Shown: in pieces, positions 12,626 through 24,950 of the stretch
Layout of the letters: every line of letters starts with the position of its first letter
How positions within the stretch are numbered: the first letter of the stretch is position 1
DNA from: Burhinus oedicnemus
Lineage: Eukaryota > Chordata > Aves > Charadriiformes > Burhinidae
DNA length: 64,000 nt
Reading direction: 5' to 3'
Assembly: GCA_008921705.1 (NCBI GenBank)
Contig: VFFE01007217.1
Location: 599,935-663,934 of the forward strand
The notes under the pieces: generated by a model
Databases searched by the model: none
The model's input: the letters and a program-made list of their open reading frames with translations, nothing else
Told to the model about the DNA's origin: nothing
Made by a program: the position numbers and the translations under genes

Positions 12626-14178
12626 TTTATTAAACACATCCCCTAATTATTCCTAATATTGCACTCTCAAGGTGGTTCCCAGAAAACTGTTAGTATATCT
12701 GGCCTTTTAGAAACTGGTGACAAGCAAGGCTTTGTTACAATGACATACTTCAGATACCAGGGGTAGACCGTCTGTCTAGAGGATCTTTTGACACTTAAAA
12801 AAAAAAAGAAAACTGATTATACTACTGCAAGTTAACAGCTCCAGGTTGCAGAAAGAGAGAGGTGTTTCAAGAAAGGCTTGAAACCAGAGAAGTGACAGGA
12901 CAAGGCAATATTCATGGTGTAACAGTTACAGGTACACGAAGGTATGATGAGCAGATCACAAAGAAGAATCATAAAGGATTCATTAGTATAATAAAGAAAA
13001 AAAACAACCTAGAGGGGAGATAGTGGTAGAAACAATTGTCTAGAGCACAGCTCCCACACCTTTAACTGCCATTATCTCCACTTACTCCTCTATTTTTTTT
13101 TCTGTCTAAAGCAGGAAACATAGATCATTCATACCTCATATTTCTGATATTGTATTTACTGAACAATGACCAAACCCAAAGCTATAGTATCTGTGGGAGG
13201 AAATAGATTTTAAACAGAATCCACTGAACAGTTTTCCTGACAAATGCATTGTTAGTTAATTGCCTGCATGGTCTATGCTGCACAAAACACACAAATTTTG
13301 AAGGACACAATCCAAAGCTTAGCAAGGTTTAGTAGAATTCAGCTGTAACTGATTTTGTTTTTGAACATAGCGACTCAGAGAAGTGCATGGGTTCCAAGCG
13401 CCTCATGTACTACCAATCTCCTGTTCTTTTCCAAGTCAACAGGCCAAATAGTTTATCCCCGTCGGAGCCAAGAGATCTCATTCATACCTCTGGAAGGCAA
13501 TAGGAGCCTTATGATGATGTTCAACAGTCTGAGATTCAACAGTCAATCAACAGACTGAAGGTCTCAGCAGATGCTGAGTTCCTTGTGCATGTTGTCTCAG
13601 AACATCTCATATTACTGGATTGTTTTAGGAGGTTGGTTCTGGCATGGTCTGTGCAGGCCTTGAAACTGGCTGACGGAGAAGTTATTTCAGAAAGTTACAG
13701 GGATGTTACAGAAATACATTTTTTTTTTCTTTTTTCTTTTTAAAAGTATGTATGGGGACATTTAACTTGTTCTGTCTCCAACCTTTTCAACAGAAGATGA
13801 CAGCTTGTAGAGAATTATTTTCTCTAGATGGCAAACAGAGAGCAGTTAAAGACAAATTCAGCAGCACCACACACCATGAGTACTAGCTTATTCCAGTCAA
13901 TGCAGTCATCAAGACAACAGGTTTTGAGTGATACCACAATGACAACAGACACGTGATTGTAACAACTGAACTGACTTAGCATATGCTCTCCTCACTACTG
14001 CCAAGGTCCAAGCACTTTCAGAAACAACCTCAGTGTACTGCATTGCTAATAAGCTTTTGGGAGGTAACACAGTTTTAATACACAGATAAATCAGATGGAT
14101 ACACAAACATGGCCATAGCTGCAAATTTTAGATTAATGTCCTTTTTTGATGAATGCTATCGGCTGCCCATGTTAGTTG
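12626..14178 (-). other. Candidate GPR68 3' UTR
   Basis: The region lies downstream of the GPR68 stop codon on the minus strand. A canonical poly-A signal, AATAAA on the minus strand, occurs at 12626-12631 and would give a UTR of about 1.5 kb, similar in size to what I recall for mammals. No transcript evidence is available, and the true end could be closer. A pyrimidine-rich run near 13719-13742 is a simple repeat inside it. Confidence 0.35.
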
Positions 14179-15225
14179 TTAGTTTGTTCCAGTACTATCA
14201 TGTGATATTTGTAATAACCCTGGTTGTTGTTCATGCTGTGGCCTGTTGGGAGTTTCTGGAGCGTTCAGCGGATAGGATTCCTTCGTCTTAGTCCTCAAAC
14301 ACCCTAAACATGTTAAACAAGAGTCTCGCATCTTGGCAAAGTTCTGGTAAGTGCTTTCACTGGAAAAACAGTACAATACTGGATCAGCAACACAGTTAAA
14401 AGTAGTCAACAGGAGAGAAACATGGTAAATATTAAATATTTTCTCAGCAAATGAGCAGTTGTTCTCCAACAAGCTGCGAACCACAAGGAGGATGTGGTAT
14501 GGTGCAAAGCAAACTAAAAAAATGAAAACAGTGCTTGAAACCAGTCGTTTAATTTGGATTTTCTTCTTCTTTTGAGTGCCGTGACTCTTGTGGACAACTC
14601 GTAAAATCCCACAGTAAGAGAAGGCCAGCAGAAAGAAGGGGAAAAGGAAGCCAGCAGAGAAGCGGTAGTAATTGACATTGTGCTCCCATTCTTTGATGGG
14701 GTAATGCTCGAAGCACACCACATGGCTCTCGGCATCCATACTGATCTCCCCATGTGTAAAGACAAAGCAGCACGTCATTATTTCTTTGGTCCAGATAACA
14801 ATGCTAACAATCACAGCAGCCTTCATTGTCCGAAACTGTTGAAATCGAAAAGGGTGCACTACTGCTAGATAGCGGTCGATGGAGATGCAGCAGAGGAAGC
14901 CCACACTGATATAGATATTCTCATACAAGAGGATGCCACATATTTTGCACAGCAGCTCATTGTAGGTCCAATTGTCATGCTGTAAAACATACTGAAGCCA
15001 AAAAGGCAAAGAAAATACGTAAAGCAAGTCTGCTACAGTCAAATTGCAAAGGTAGATACCCAATTCATTTTTAGCCTTGATCTGTAAATACCCATAGTAC
15101 AGCGACAGGCAGTTAGCTGGCAAGCCTAATATAAATACAAATATGTATACCACAGGGGATAATGTCTGGTGGATATCATGATTAATGGTGCACTTCTCAG
15201 TTGCATTCTCTGTGAAATTCACCAT
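14179..15225 (-). CDS. GPR68: GPR68, proton-sensing G-protein-coupled receptor (OGR1)
   Basis: The intact single-exon frame encodes 348 residues, against about 365 in human. It is a class A receptor with seven membrane segments. TM1 spans about residues 21-46, a DRY motif lies at 117-119, and DPVLY (281-285) is the NPxxY equivalent in TM7. Cys93 and Cys171 can form the usual extracellular disulphide. Possible N-glycosylation sites are Asn3 and Asn7. The histidines implicated in proton sensing in human GPR68 (17, 20, 84, 169, 269) have counterparts at 16, 19, 83, 174 and 268. The receptor senses extracellular acid and couples mainly to Gq and phospholipase C at the plasma membrane. The chosen ATG gives the N-terminus expected for the family. 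The cytoplasmic tail is short and differs from the mammalian one. DGLUCY on one side and CCDC88C on the other support orthology. Confidence 0.96.
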   Translation of the reverse strand: MVNFTENATEKCTINHDIHQTLSPVVYIFVFILGLPANCLSLYYGYLQIKAKNELGIYLCNLTVADLLYVFSLPFWLQYVLQHDNWTYNELLCKICGILLYENIYISVGFLCCISIDRYLAVVHPFRFQQFRTMKAAVIVSIVIWTKEIMTCCFVFTHGEISMDAESHVVCFEHYPIKEWEHNVNYYRFSAGFLFPFFLLAFSYCGILRVVHKSHGTQKKKKIQIKRLVSSTVFIFLVCFAPYHILLVVRSLLENNCSFAEKIFNIYHVSLLLTTFNCVADPVLYCFSSESTYQNFAKMRDSCLTCLGCLRTKTKESYPLNAPETPNRPQHEQQPGLLQISHDSTGTN

Positions 15226-16837
15226 CTTCTACCACTCCCCGTATATCATTCATCAGGGTCCCGAATGAATAGATTTCATTTAATTTCATCCAGTTTCATG
15301 TATTGCTTATTTCTTCCACAAGCCTTTAGGCCGAAGTGATGACTTGCTGCAAGTTGTTAATAACCTGAAGGTAAAACACATGAAAATCTTCAGAAGGGAT
15401 ACAATTGTCAAGTATATAGTACTGTTTTCAGTTAGCTGCCTGTTCCTAGCCTTAATTTTTCTCACAGTCTTGGACAGAAGATAAAGCCTGTCTGGGAAAT
15501 CATGATTCAGAGAGTAAGGCCTAGTACTTACCAGAAAAGTACCAGAAAATTTTGCGTTCAAGAAGCCCAAAGCAAATTACAAATATTTGTTACTTCAGCT
15601 TTGCAAGTATCTAAAAGGTGAAGAAATATCATCTCTCTTTTGCAGATAAGGCACAAAAGCAGTAATCTGATTTGTCCATGATGGAAAAAATGTCTCTGGC
15701 AAACCAGCAGTCCAGTCAGAATTCCTCAGAGGATAGAGTGTGCACAAAACAGTTGATTTTTAATTTCCATTTCTTAAATTTCCCTTTAGATACAAGACAC
15801 CATGGAATATGCAATTCAACCCATCAGGATGAAAAAAAAGTGGAATTTTTAGCGATCTGTCTTACAGTTACTTGTAAACACAATCCTGAAAGCAAGCTGT
15901 CAGAAGGACACTGTAAAAATGTGGTACAATGTATCACCATGGTCTCAGTCCTACAGGACATGCTATTACAGATGCCTTATTTGCCATCAACTCTCAAAAA
16001 CTCTCATTTACTGTTACTATCTATACATTTGTATCTTTCCTTTTCATCTTCGTTGACTATGAATATAATAATTTTCACCTGAAGAATCTTCTATAATTCA
16101 AGCACATACCCGTGCAAACCATTCCTATGCTATACTATACTATATAAAACACTTATAAAAGTAACTTCTGACAATGGGTTAGCACTCAGATCAGCTAGGA
16201 CAAGGATTCAGCCTTGAGCCAGCTCCCAGTGATTAAACTCTAGACTAAATGAAGTTTCACATTCAGCATTTTATCACCTCATGTGATATATTCACATTGG
16301 CACAAATGCTCAGGACTGGAAAACAGCCGGGCAAACTGTGCCCAGTCTGAAGGGGATATTTGTTTCACGTGATGATGCAGAACAGCAAGACTGTTTCTTT
16401 CAATCACTTCCCAGAAAATGCATGGTTGTAGTGTATACTTAACGTGTACTTTTCCTACAGCTTCAGTTAATATGGATTCAAAAGAAGACAGCACTATCCA
16501 GGGACAAAGATAAGGCCTTGTTGCTTTTTCCTGGTTACTATCCTGATTTGTATTTTTGTCATCATCTTCTGTCCTGTCTAGGAACATACAATTTTTTCCA
16601 AGGCAACCATTATGAAAACATGACCACGCTACAGTGAAATTAGTGTCAGCTGCAGCATTTGAGGATGTTGCTGTCAAATAATTTTTTTTAATAAATGTTT
16701 TTTTAAATAATGGTGGGCTTTACTCCTGTAGGAATTGAAAAGAAAATCACTTCCTTTGGGCTAGAAAAGAGTTGCCTGGCTGAAATAAGACTTTCAGTGT
16801 TTAGCTTCAACCAGTGTAGTGCAGTCCCACAGACCGT

Positions 16838-16911
16838 GGCAGTGTTAGGTTTATGGTTGGACTCGATGATCTTAAAGGTCTCTTCCACCCTAGGTGATTC
16901 TATGATTCTAA
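16838..16911 (+). mobile_element. CR1 LINE 3' tail fragment
   Basis: The sequence from GTGGCAGTGTTAGG through GGTTGGACTCGATGATCTTA to GATTCTATGATTCTA is the 3' end typical of avian CR1. Only about 75 bases remain, as expected for a heavily 5'-truncated insertion. Confidence 0.85.
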
Positions 16912-19682
16912 ATCACAGCAAACTTAAGGACACATGTAAATATTTAAGAATTAGAATGTTTTTCATTCCTTTGCTTTTGCTCTTTTTCTTACCAACAGAC
17001 AGAACAACAGCCTTGGTTTTGGTGGAAGTATTCTTGGTGATGTCAGATACCGTCAGTCGTGAAACAACAGGCCAACATAAGCTCATCTCTCTCAAAACTT
17101 CCAACTTCATTGTCCAACGCAACTTGTGTGAAAGACTGGCCAAGCTCTGCTCTCCTCTCACTCTCATGCAGCTCCTTTGGGGGTTAAGAGACTCACCTCC
17201 TCCACTGTGGGTGGCACAATACTTATTAAGGATAAATCAAGAACAGCAGGAGAAATGCTTAAGAGACCTATGGTTCAGTTTCAAGTTTTCTCCAAGAGAC
17301 TGCCATAACCTTCCCATGGAAATTGTTAAAGTTATGTCCTAATTTCCCAAAGGACTGTTAATTAGGGGCCATTAGCTCTCCTGTAACACCATCCAGTGCA
17401 CTATGCATTTCTGAATGGCTTCATAACCATTGCACAGCTTTTTTGCCTACAGGACACCTGGCTCCGCACCTGCAAGGACAGCACACAGAACCTTTGCCGA
17501 GGCAGGTTTGATAACCTACTTACCCAACCCCACCTTTTCCAATCCAGAGCTCCAGGCCCTGTACAATTGTATTTGAGTTTGTATTTGATACCATTTCATT
17601 TCTGTATAATAGTTTGGTGACTTATACATATAAGAATTTGCCTGCACGTGATGATTGGCACACCTAATTACAGTTTAAAATGCCTAAAAATCTGGGATCT
17701 ATCATCTAATGTACCAGCTAAAAGTGTCCAGTCAGTGCCCAGCTCCTGTGGATGAGGCCAAATAGTAATTCAAAAGCTGTCGATAATTTTCAAAAGTCAG
17801 AACTGTCTTTACATGTCTAGCACAGTTCAACAGAGCTGAGTTTTGTTTAGTGTTACCCAGTGAGTCAATACAGATCACAGTATGAGAAAAAGCAGATGTA
17901 CTCTACAGTTGCACTGTTTTTTGAAAATGTTTCTTTTCCTCTAAGAACTCAAAATGTTTTTATTAAATTATGTTTATGTCACAGAGAACAGGATTGCAAA
18001 AATAATTTCTGTTTAGCTTAAAAGTCTTGCCAGAATGCAGAATGTGAAGGAGACAGCAAAAGTCTTATCGATATGACATTATGCTAACACAATATACACT
18101 TACGATTGCAGGACATTTCCTGCACCCAGAGGCAGTGCTGGAGTGGGCTGTTTCAGGGGGCAGGCAGAGAAGGCTGGCTGTTGCGAATCTCTTTGCCTTG
18201 TGCTAACAAACCCTCCCTGATATCAAAGATGGGGATGAAAAACAAAGGTCCAGATTCTTGCTTGTGCAATAGCTGTCTTATACCGCTCTTCTGGTCAGCA
18301 GCAGCAGTGATTCAGGAAATCCTTCCCTTGTTTCAGCCTCCTCAGTGCGTGGGATCTGGGACACCTTTGTGCCCTCTGGCTCCTCGTGCCTGGCTGGTGA
18401 CAAGCTCAGTAGCCAAATGGGAAATATAAAGGTAGTTCACCTTTCCCCCAGCACCAATTATACTAAACATAGCTCTGCACCGGCCAGCAAGTGAAACGAT
18501 GCTTTTTCAACAAACCTGGTACCGAAGTACTGCAATGGCAGTGTTCAACAGATAGGTGTCAAGAGTCACACCTTCAGTATCACGCATCCGCAGACATTGC
18601 CAGGCAATATTTCTCTCTCATACATGCCCACATCTTTTAGGTGATGCCCATCTAAGCCCAAGTCTTGGAAACAAGTTAGAAGACTCACCACCTACATGAG
18701 ATCTAAACAATTCTCCTGTGCCTGGATGAAAAATAAAGCCAAGGATCCCTGGACTTCAGAGAGCTTCACTTTTTCTTGGTTTAAATGAGCCAACTTTCAT
18801 TACTCACTGGACAGTTCAACAATGGGTTCTTTTCTTTCCAAACTTCTTTGTGCCTTAACTGTTGACAAAAACAGGACTTCCCCCAGCACCATGAACCATG
18901 GAGCAGCTCACATGTTAAACACTGTCTACTGGCATCGGCACAGGAAACAGCTCAGAGCCACTTAGAACAACAGCCTCTTCAGCTCAGACTGAGTACTAGC
19001 ATGGAGCCTGGGTGGTTTTTTAGTTTCGGTGAACATTGCTACAATTTTCCTCATAAGAAATTTGGCTGCAATTAGACCTACACATTTTCAGCAGTGACAA
19101 ATGGGACTACACCAATGGACTTCCTTGTAGGTATTCACAAAAGTTGTGCACACAGCTTGTCTCACCTGCAAAGCATCCGTTTCTGTGAACAGGGAGTGTA
19201 ACGTGGTCGTGTGCCTTTACGTGACAGTAGCTCTCGCTGTTTAATCTGCCCCTGCACCTGTGCTACACCACAGGCAGGCCTGAATCACTTGGCTGTCATA
19301 GCAGGACTTGGACTGTACTATGTACATTGGAACCAGACACCTGAGGTTGTTTCAGTTTAGGATTTGGTTCAGATCATTACCTACAGAAACACCGGCCCTT
19401 AAATTCACACACTAAGCTTCCCCCAACACTTGAGCGTTTGTCAGTTTGGTTTGATCCTGGTTCACAAAGCCTGGAAGAATAAGGTCAGGTAAGGAGGCTG
19501 GGAAGCAATGATCTGGGAAGCATTGACTAGGGACCAGTAAAACAATATAAAATGGCCAGAAACTGGCCTTAGAGAAAGTTTAAAAAAAAAAAGGAGAAGA
19601 GAATAGAAAATGGTGCGTGACTGGTTATGAGGAAATGGCACAACGATGTTTGGATTCAATCAGAAGAATTATGATTTAAAAG

Positions 19683-20153
19683 AAGGACGTGTTGGAGCAA
19701 GTCCAGAGGAGGGCCACAAAAAGGATCAGAGGGCTGGAGCACCTCTGCTATGAGGACAGGCTGAGAGAGTTGGGGTTGTTCAGCCTGAAGAAGACAAGGC
19801 TCCAAGGAGACAGCATTGTGGCCTTTTAATACTAAAGGGGGCTTATAAGAAAGATGGGGACAGACTCTTTAGTAGGGCCTGTAGTGTTAGGACAAGGGGT
19901 AATGGCTTTAAACTAACAGATGGTAGATTTAGACTAGATACGAAGAAGAAATTTTTTATGATGAGGATAGTGAAACACTGGAATGGGTTGCCCAGAGAGG
20001 TGATAGATGCCCCATCCTGGAAGGATTCAAGGTCAGGCTGGATGGGGCTCTGAGCAACCTGATCTAGTTGAAGATGTCCCTGCTCATTGCAGGGGGGTTG
20101 CACTAGATGACCTTTAAAGGTCCCTTCCAACCCAGACTATTCTATGATTCTAA
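19683..20153 (+). mobile_element. CR1 LINE 3' fragment (about 470 bp)
   Basis: The fragment contains the end of the CR1 reverse-transcriptase frame and the 3' UTR. Recognisable pieces are the segment around GAGGGCCACAAAAAGGATCA, GGACAGGCTGAGAGAGTTGG, GGGTTGCCCAGAGAGGTGAT and the terminal CTATTCTATGATTCTA. It is 5' truncated and no longer coding. Confidence 0.93.
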
Positions 20154-22897
20154 AAGGGTCACAAGTAGAAAGAGCCATAAAAGGCAATGAAAGATGATTT
20201 TTATTAACACACAAGAAAAGGAAGGGTAAAGAAAGACAAGTACATATGAGGCACAAGCACAAATCATACACATAAACATAACTGAAATATTTGCTGGTGT
20301 TTTTTATTTCAATCTTTAGAACCAAAATTGTGACCCAGCATCTAACAAAATTGTTTTTAACAGTAGGATGGAGGCATAGAAAAAATAGATAAGCAAAGGC
20401 TAACAGATATTTAGAAAGTCTATGTGCACTCCGAGGGAATTAGCTAAAGCAATTTGTGAACTATTGCTGATGATGTTTCAGAAATTATGGTGGATTGAGG
20501 TAAAAAAAGGCCTAACACCTGTCTTGTGAACAGAGTAGCTGGAGAATTATACGGCAGTCAGCTTAGCTTCAACCAGAGCAAGTCATCAGACATTCAATAC
20601 ATATATCGGTGCATTTACAGAAGTGACTCACAGCTGCTGAGACTCACTCCAAGTGAGTCCTACCATACTTCAGGAGTAGATGAAGTCGGGCTGGGGCTGG
20701 CATCTTCACTTACTTCACACCCTGTCTTGGAAATGGGAGAAGCTCTGGCCTCAGTCCTACCTCTTTTCTGTAGGAGGCACAGGCATGGCTGGGCCCTATT
20801 TTCCCTGCACCATGCAGCCTTACCAGGCTGCAGATCCTGTTGCTCCTCCAGTGAGCAGAAAGCAAAGGAGAGTTGGAAGGGATAAAGGACAGTAGAGGAA
20901 GCTTAATCCGCTGCTTAATCCATCAACCTGTTGCCTCCCTTTCCTGCCAATGGTCAGTCCTGCCCCAGACAGCATTGCAACCAAATATCATCCCAGTCAT
21001 GTCAAGTACCCAAGCTCCCAGAAACTACCTGCCACAGGTCAGTGCCATCCCTGTCCTCATAGCCTCTTCAGCCTGATATCAGACATGACAGCCTCCTTCT
21101 CAACAGCTTTCAGCTCCCATGATACCCAAGCAATTCCTTTCTCACACAGAGCCCCCCTTCTCCCCCCGGCTATTGATGCACAGGGGGAAGGCAGGACTTG
21201 AGGAGGAATGGAGTCAGCAGCTGCATTTCAGGGATCATGAAAGCCCGGGAAGGAACAGGGCAGGGAAGGCACAGAGGCAGCAAGGACAGCAGTGCTGCAG
21301 CCAAACAGCTTGGAAGGCTGCTTCGGAGATGCTGCTGCAATAAGAGACACATGATTCAACAAGAAACAGTAGTGTCAGACCAATCTCATTTCCGTCTTCG
21401 ATGAGGTACACGGCTGAAGAGCTAGACAGGAAGCAACAAATGTAATACATCTTGAATTTACAAAGACTTCACACATCCCAATGTACATTCTCCTTAACAC
21501 CTAGGAAATTGTAAAGGCATTGTGTACTGCCAGATGTGTTACATGACCACACTCAAAAGCAGTCACCTGTAGTTCACTTCATCTGGAATGACGAACTGAG
21601 TTGAGTGCGCAATAATCTTCCCTTTTCAGGATGCTAGTCAGTATTTTCATCTATTCATAATTTCTATCCCATTCAAAATGAGACAGAAAATGCACTTACT
21701 AAATCAGCAAATGATTCTGACGTGGGAAGGAATATATAACACAAACTGGATTTAAGATGATCTTGGTTTGAAAACCAAACAAAATGCATTGAGGGCAAAT
21801 GCAAAATTACTGTGCTTGGAAAGAAAAAAAATTTTGATTGTTGCTATGCAATGGACAATATCTGGCTATGAAGTAGGATGAATAACAGTGCACTTAGATT
21901 CTCTGCTGAGAAGAAAAGAATTACAGTGGGGTGCAGTACTTAAAGGGCACAAAGTCAGGTGTCCTCTCTACTCACTATGGGTGAATTCTCTGGAAGCTTT
22001 TGCACTCTAAGAGGTACACGGGAAAATTAGAAATAGTCCAAATATTGTGAGCAACCAAACTATATAATCCCCATTTCTCTGTCTTCCCAAAGTCAAAATT
22101 ATATTCCCTTGCAGACAGGAGTTTCCTGAAGGTAAGTTGATAGTGCTTGCGAAGCACTCAAATGTCCTACTAATGACTGCTGTAGGTAAAACAAACAAAT
22201 GGGTGATAGGCACATTTATTAGAGGTGGAAACAATTCTAGTGAATAAGATATTTTATCCTTGTTCATCACTGGGGATAAGGCAACATATTACACAGCTAC
22301 TCTTAGGGGCACAATGCAAAACCATGGAGATATACTCAAGCTAGCACTGACTGAAATACCAGTCAGAAACTGAAGTAACAGACCAGAAACAGCCAAGCTG
22401 CAGCAGTGCGATACTTGGCCTGGCAGATCAAAGAAAAAGGGTGCAGGAAGAAAACTGAGGTAATTCGTCTACTGCATTATGTTTCTACAAGAAAGGTGCT
22501 CAGATTTGGCTCAAGCATCTCAGCAGGGCACTGGTTTTGTTGAGCTCAGACAGAGTTGGCATCGCTCATATTAAGACAAAAGTCCAGTACAAATAACGAT
22601 TCTACTCATTAAAGATCATAGCCTGCTTTAAATATGCAAGTGGGCTAAAAATTAGGTTGCACTAGAGATGACCTTAAGATTTCTAATTCCTGACCCGTGT
22701 ACTTGACCCTGATGCTCATCTTTTAGTGCAGCTCATTTGATGTGCACCAGCAACGTATCTTTTCAGGGCATGGGATTAATTTCTCTACTGACCATACAAT
22801 GTATTTTTTAATGGGATCAATTTCTAAACCATTCTCAGTGGATCTGGAATTAAACATATACCACTTTAAAGACAGATACATGGTCATAATAATATAA

Positions 22898-22917
22898 NNN
22901 NNNNNNNNNNNNNNNNN
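22898..22917. other. Assembly gap (20 Ns)
   Basis: A run of exactly 20 N characters indicates unresolved sequence of unknown length in the intergenic region. It shows that the assembly is not fully finished here. Confidence 0.99.
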
Positions 22918-24737
22918 ATTGTTTTTGTCGAACCTCTGTGTGAAGAGCAGTTGGCTGCAAGGAGCTTTGTTTCTGTCTTACGCTGGTTGTGTTGTTTGTA
23001 ATGCAGAAAGGCTACCTCTCTGCTATTCTGACTTCCCTTTTCTGCATTAGAACAACAAACTCTGTATGTCCTTCTCTTTGCAAGAGAATCTTACCGGAGG
23101 CATACAGTAAAAAAAGGACTGTATCTTTTCAAACCTCTGAAACCATCTTAAGTAAATTGGGAAAAAAAAAAAGCAAAAACTCAATTCCTCCTTAACTGAA
23201 TTCCCTTCTGAAGTTAATTTAGGTCTATACACAACCCATTCAGTGTTTGTTAACTTGCGAGTAGACCCTTCTAACGTGAACCTCTGTACACTCTGTGTAA
23301 TTACTATTCTGTGTATCTGTTTCAGTGGGAGGAAACCATAAAAGTATTCTGTAAATTACAAATCACTTTACTTTTGTCATTATTGTATGACTCCATTTAT
23401 AAACCTATTGTCAAAGAAGGAAGCCAGCAACATTTTTTCAGAACCCACATAAACAAAAGACTAATTAGTCACCGATGTCCAATTTTCCCTAACACAGACA
23501 TGCAATTATTCACAGCATTGGGTAAATCACTCCATTTGCTTGAACTTTGATATCCTGGGAATTTCTCCAAACTTCTTCATTTCTGCTTACCAAATTTCTC
23601 TGAAGTCTGAAGTAAGCTAGTTACATTAAATATTTCATTGCTAAAACTTTAGATGCCATCTGACCCACAGTGGTGGGGTAGTTGAAGGTTTCATGCCCTC
23701 AACTTGTAAATTTGTCATTAGGAACTGATCATGTGGATTTGAGTAGCAGGTTCACGTTAAAATACTTGAATCATGAATCTTTTTTTTTCCTCATGGTGAA
23801 TCAATGCTTGTTCAAAGCAGTAGATTGGATATCACCAGAAGCTGAGAAACTTGACCTGTGCAGCCTAACATAAGCAGTGTGTGCTGATGAATGCAATGCA
23901 GCTAGAAGCCAATGAAGATAGCGCATGTGTATTAGCCACGTAAATAATTCAAATAATTTCTTGACCTCTAAATCTAGTTCCAGTGCTCATTTCCCATCAG
24001 TAATGACACGGTAATGTAGTTTAATCTTACAAGTGCCCTGGCCCACAGATCATGAAGCTCTGTAAGGAATAGATGAATCACTATGGATCACAAACCTAAA
24101 TGTTCTATATTCAACTCACTTCGTAAGTCAAACAAACTCAGTCTCAATTAAGCAGGAAGACACCTAGAAAGCAAGCAGCTGAGCACTTCCGAATGGCCAT
24201 AAGAGAGCTAAGGTTCCACACACCAGTAGCTCGTAATAACACAGTACCCTGTAGGCCACACTGGGAGTGGCCATACGGAGGACTTATTGAAACACAAAAT
24301 TTACATTCCTGGAAAATGTCAATGTTTCAGAGAAAACTGCCCTGAATAAGCCAGGAGATCTTAGGCTCACATTTGTAATTTTAATTAGAGCAGTGAGTAT
24401 CCAGCTTCTTCCTTACCCAATGTGCAAACTGCTGTCTACAACATATTACATATTACACGAGAAGACAGTAATAAAGCATATCCTATTTTACAGTAGAACA
24501 CTGGGAAGGATGTGGGGGTTCCAGAGGTCACATACTGAACTGAAGTCAACAACACACTTTTATAGAACACCCCCCCACACACATATCACATTGGGATGTC
24601 TCAGCAGGCTGTAGATACTACACCTCCATCCTGTGCACCTCTGTAAGGCTCTACAGTGGAGCACGGATCCTCTGGGATCCACTGGCTGCAGTCAGGAGAA
24701 GTGCAGGGGAAAGGTCAGAGGTCTAGTAAAGCCAAAG

Positions 24738-24950
24738 ACTGAGGGAGTCGGGCTTGTTTAGTCTAAAGAAGACCAGATTGAGGGCAAACACAGCAATAAC
24801 CTTCAAACATGTTAAAGATTGTCGCAAAGATGAGAGAGGCTGGGTTAAACACCATGAAAAACTTTCCACTAACAAAGGCACTGGGATAGATGGTGCATGG
24901 GATATAGGACTTTCAGCACGGAAGGTCTTAAAGTTTGGCAAACAACTTGA
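24738..24950 (+). mobile_element. Diverged CR1 LINE fragment
   Basis: The order ACTGAGGGAGTCGGGCTTGT, TTTAGTCTAAAGAAGACCAG, ACCTTCAAACATGTTAAAGA and ACTTTCCACTAACAAAGGC follows the CR1 segment just before the 3' UTR. It has many substitutions and no tail, so it is older than the 19683 copy. Confidence 0.7.

Noticed and set aside
15612..15690. Possible MIR-like fragment (TTTTGCAGATAAGGCACAAA)
   Set aside because: Only a short, weak resemblance to the MIR core; not enough to separate it from chance.
16710..17342. Open frame of 210 codons on the plus strand
   Set aside because: It spans a CR1 3' tail (16838-16911), has no domain or codon signal, and no supporting splice or promoter context.
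20526..21404. Cluster of overlapping short frames on both strands
   Set aside because: The sequence is locally less AT-rich, which lengthens random frames. No frame has splice sites or recognisable residues.
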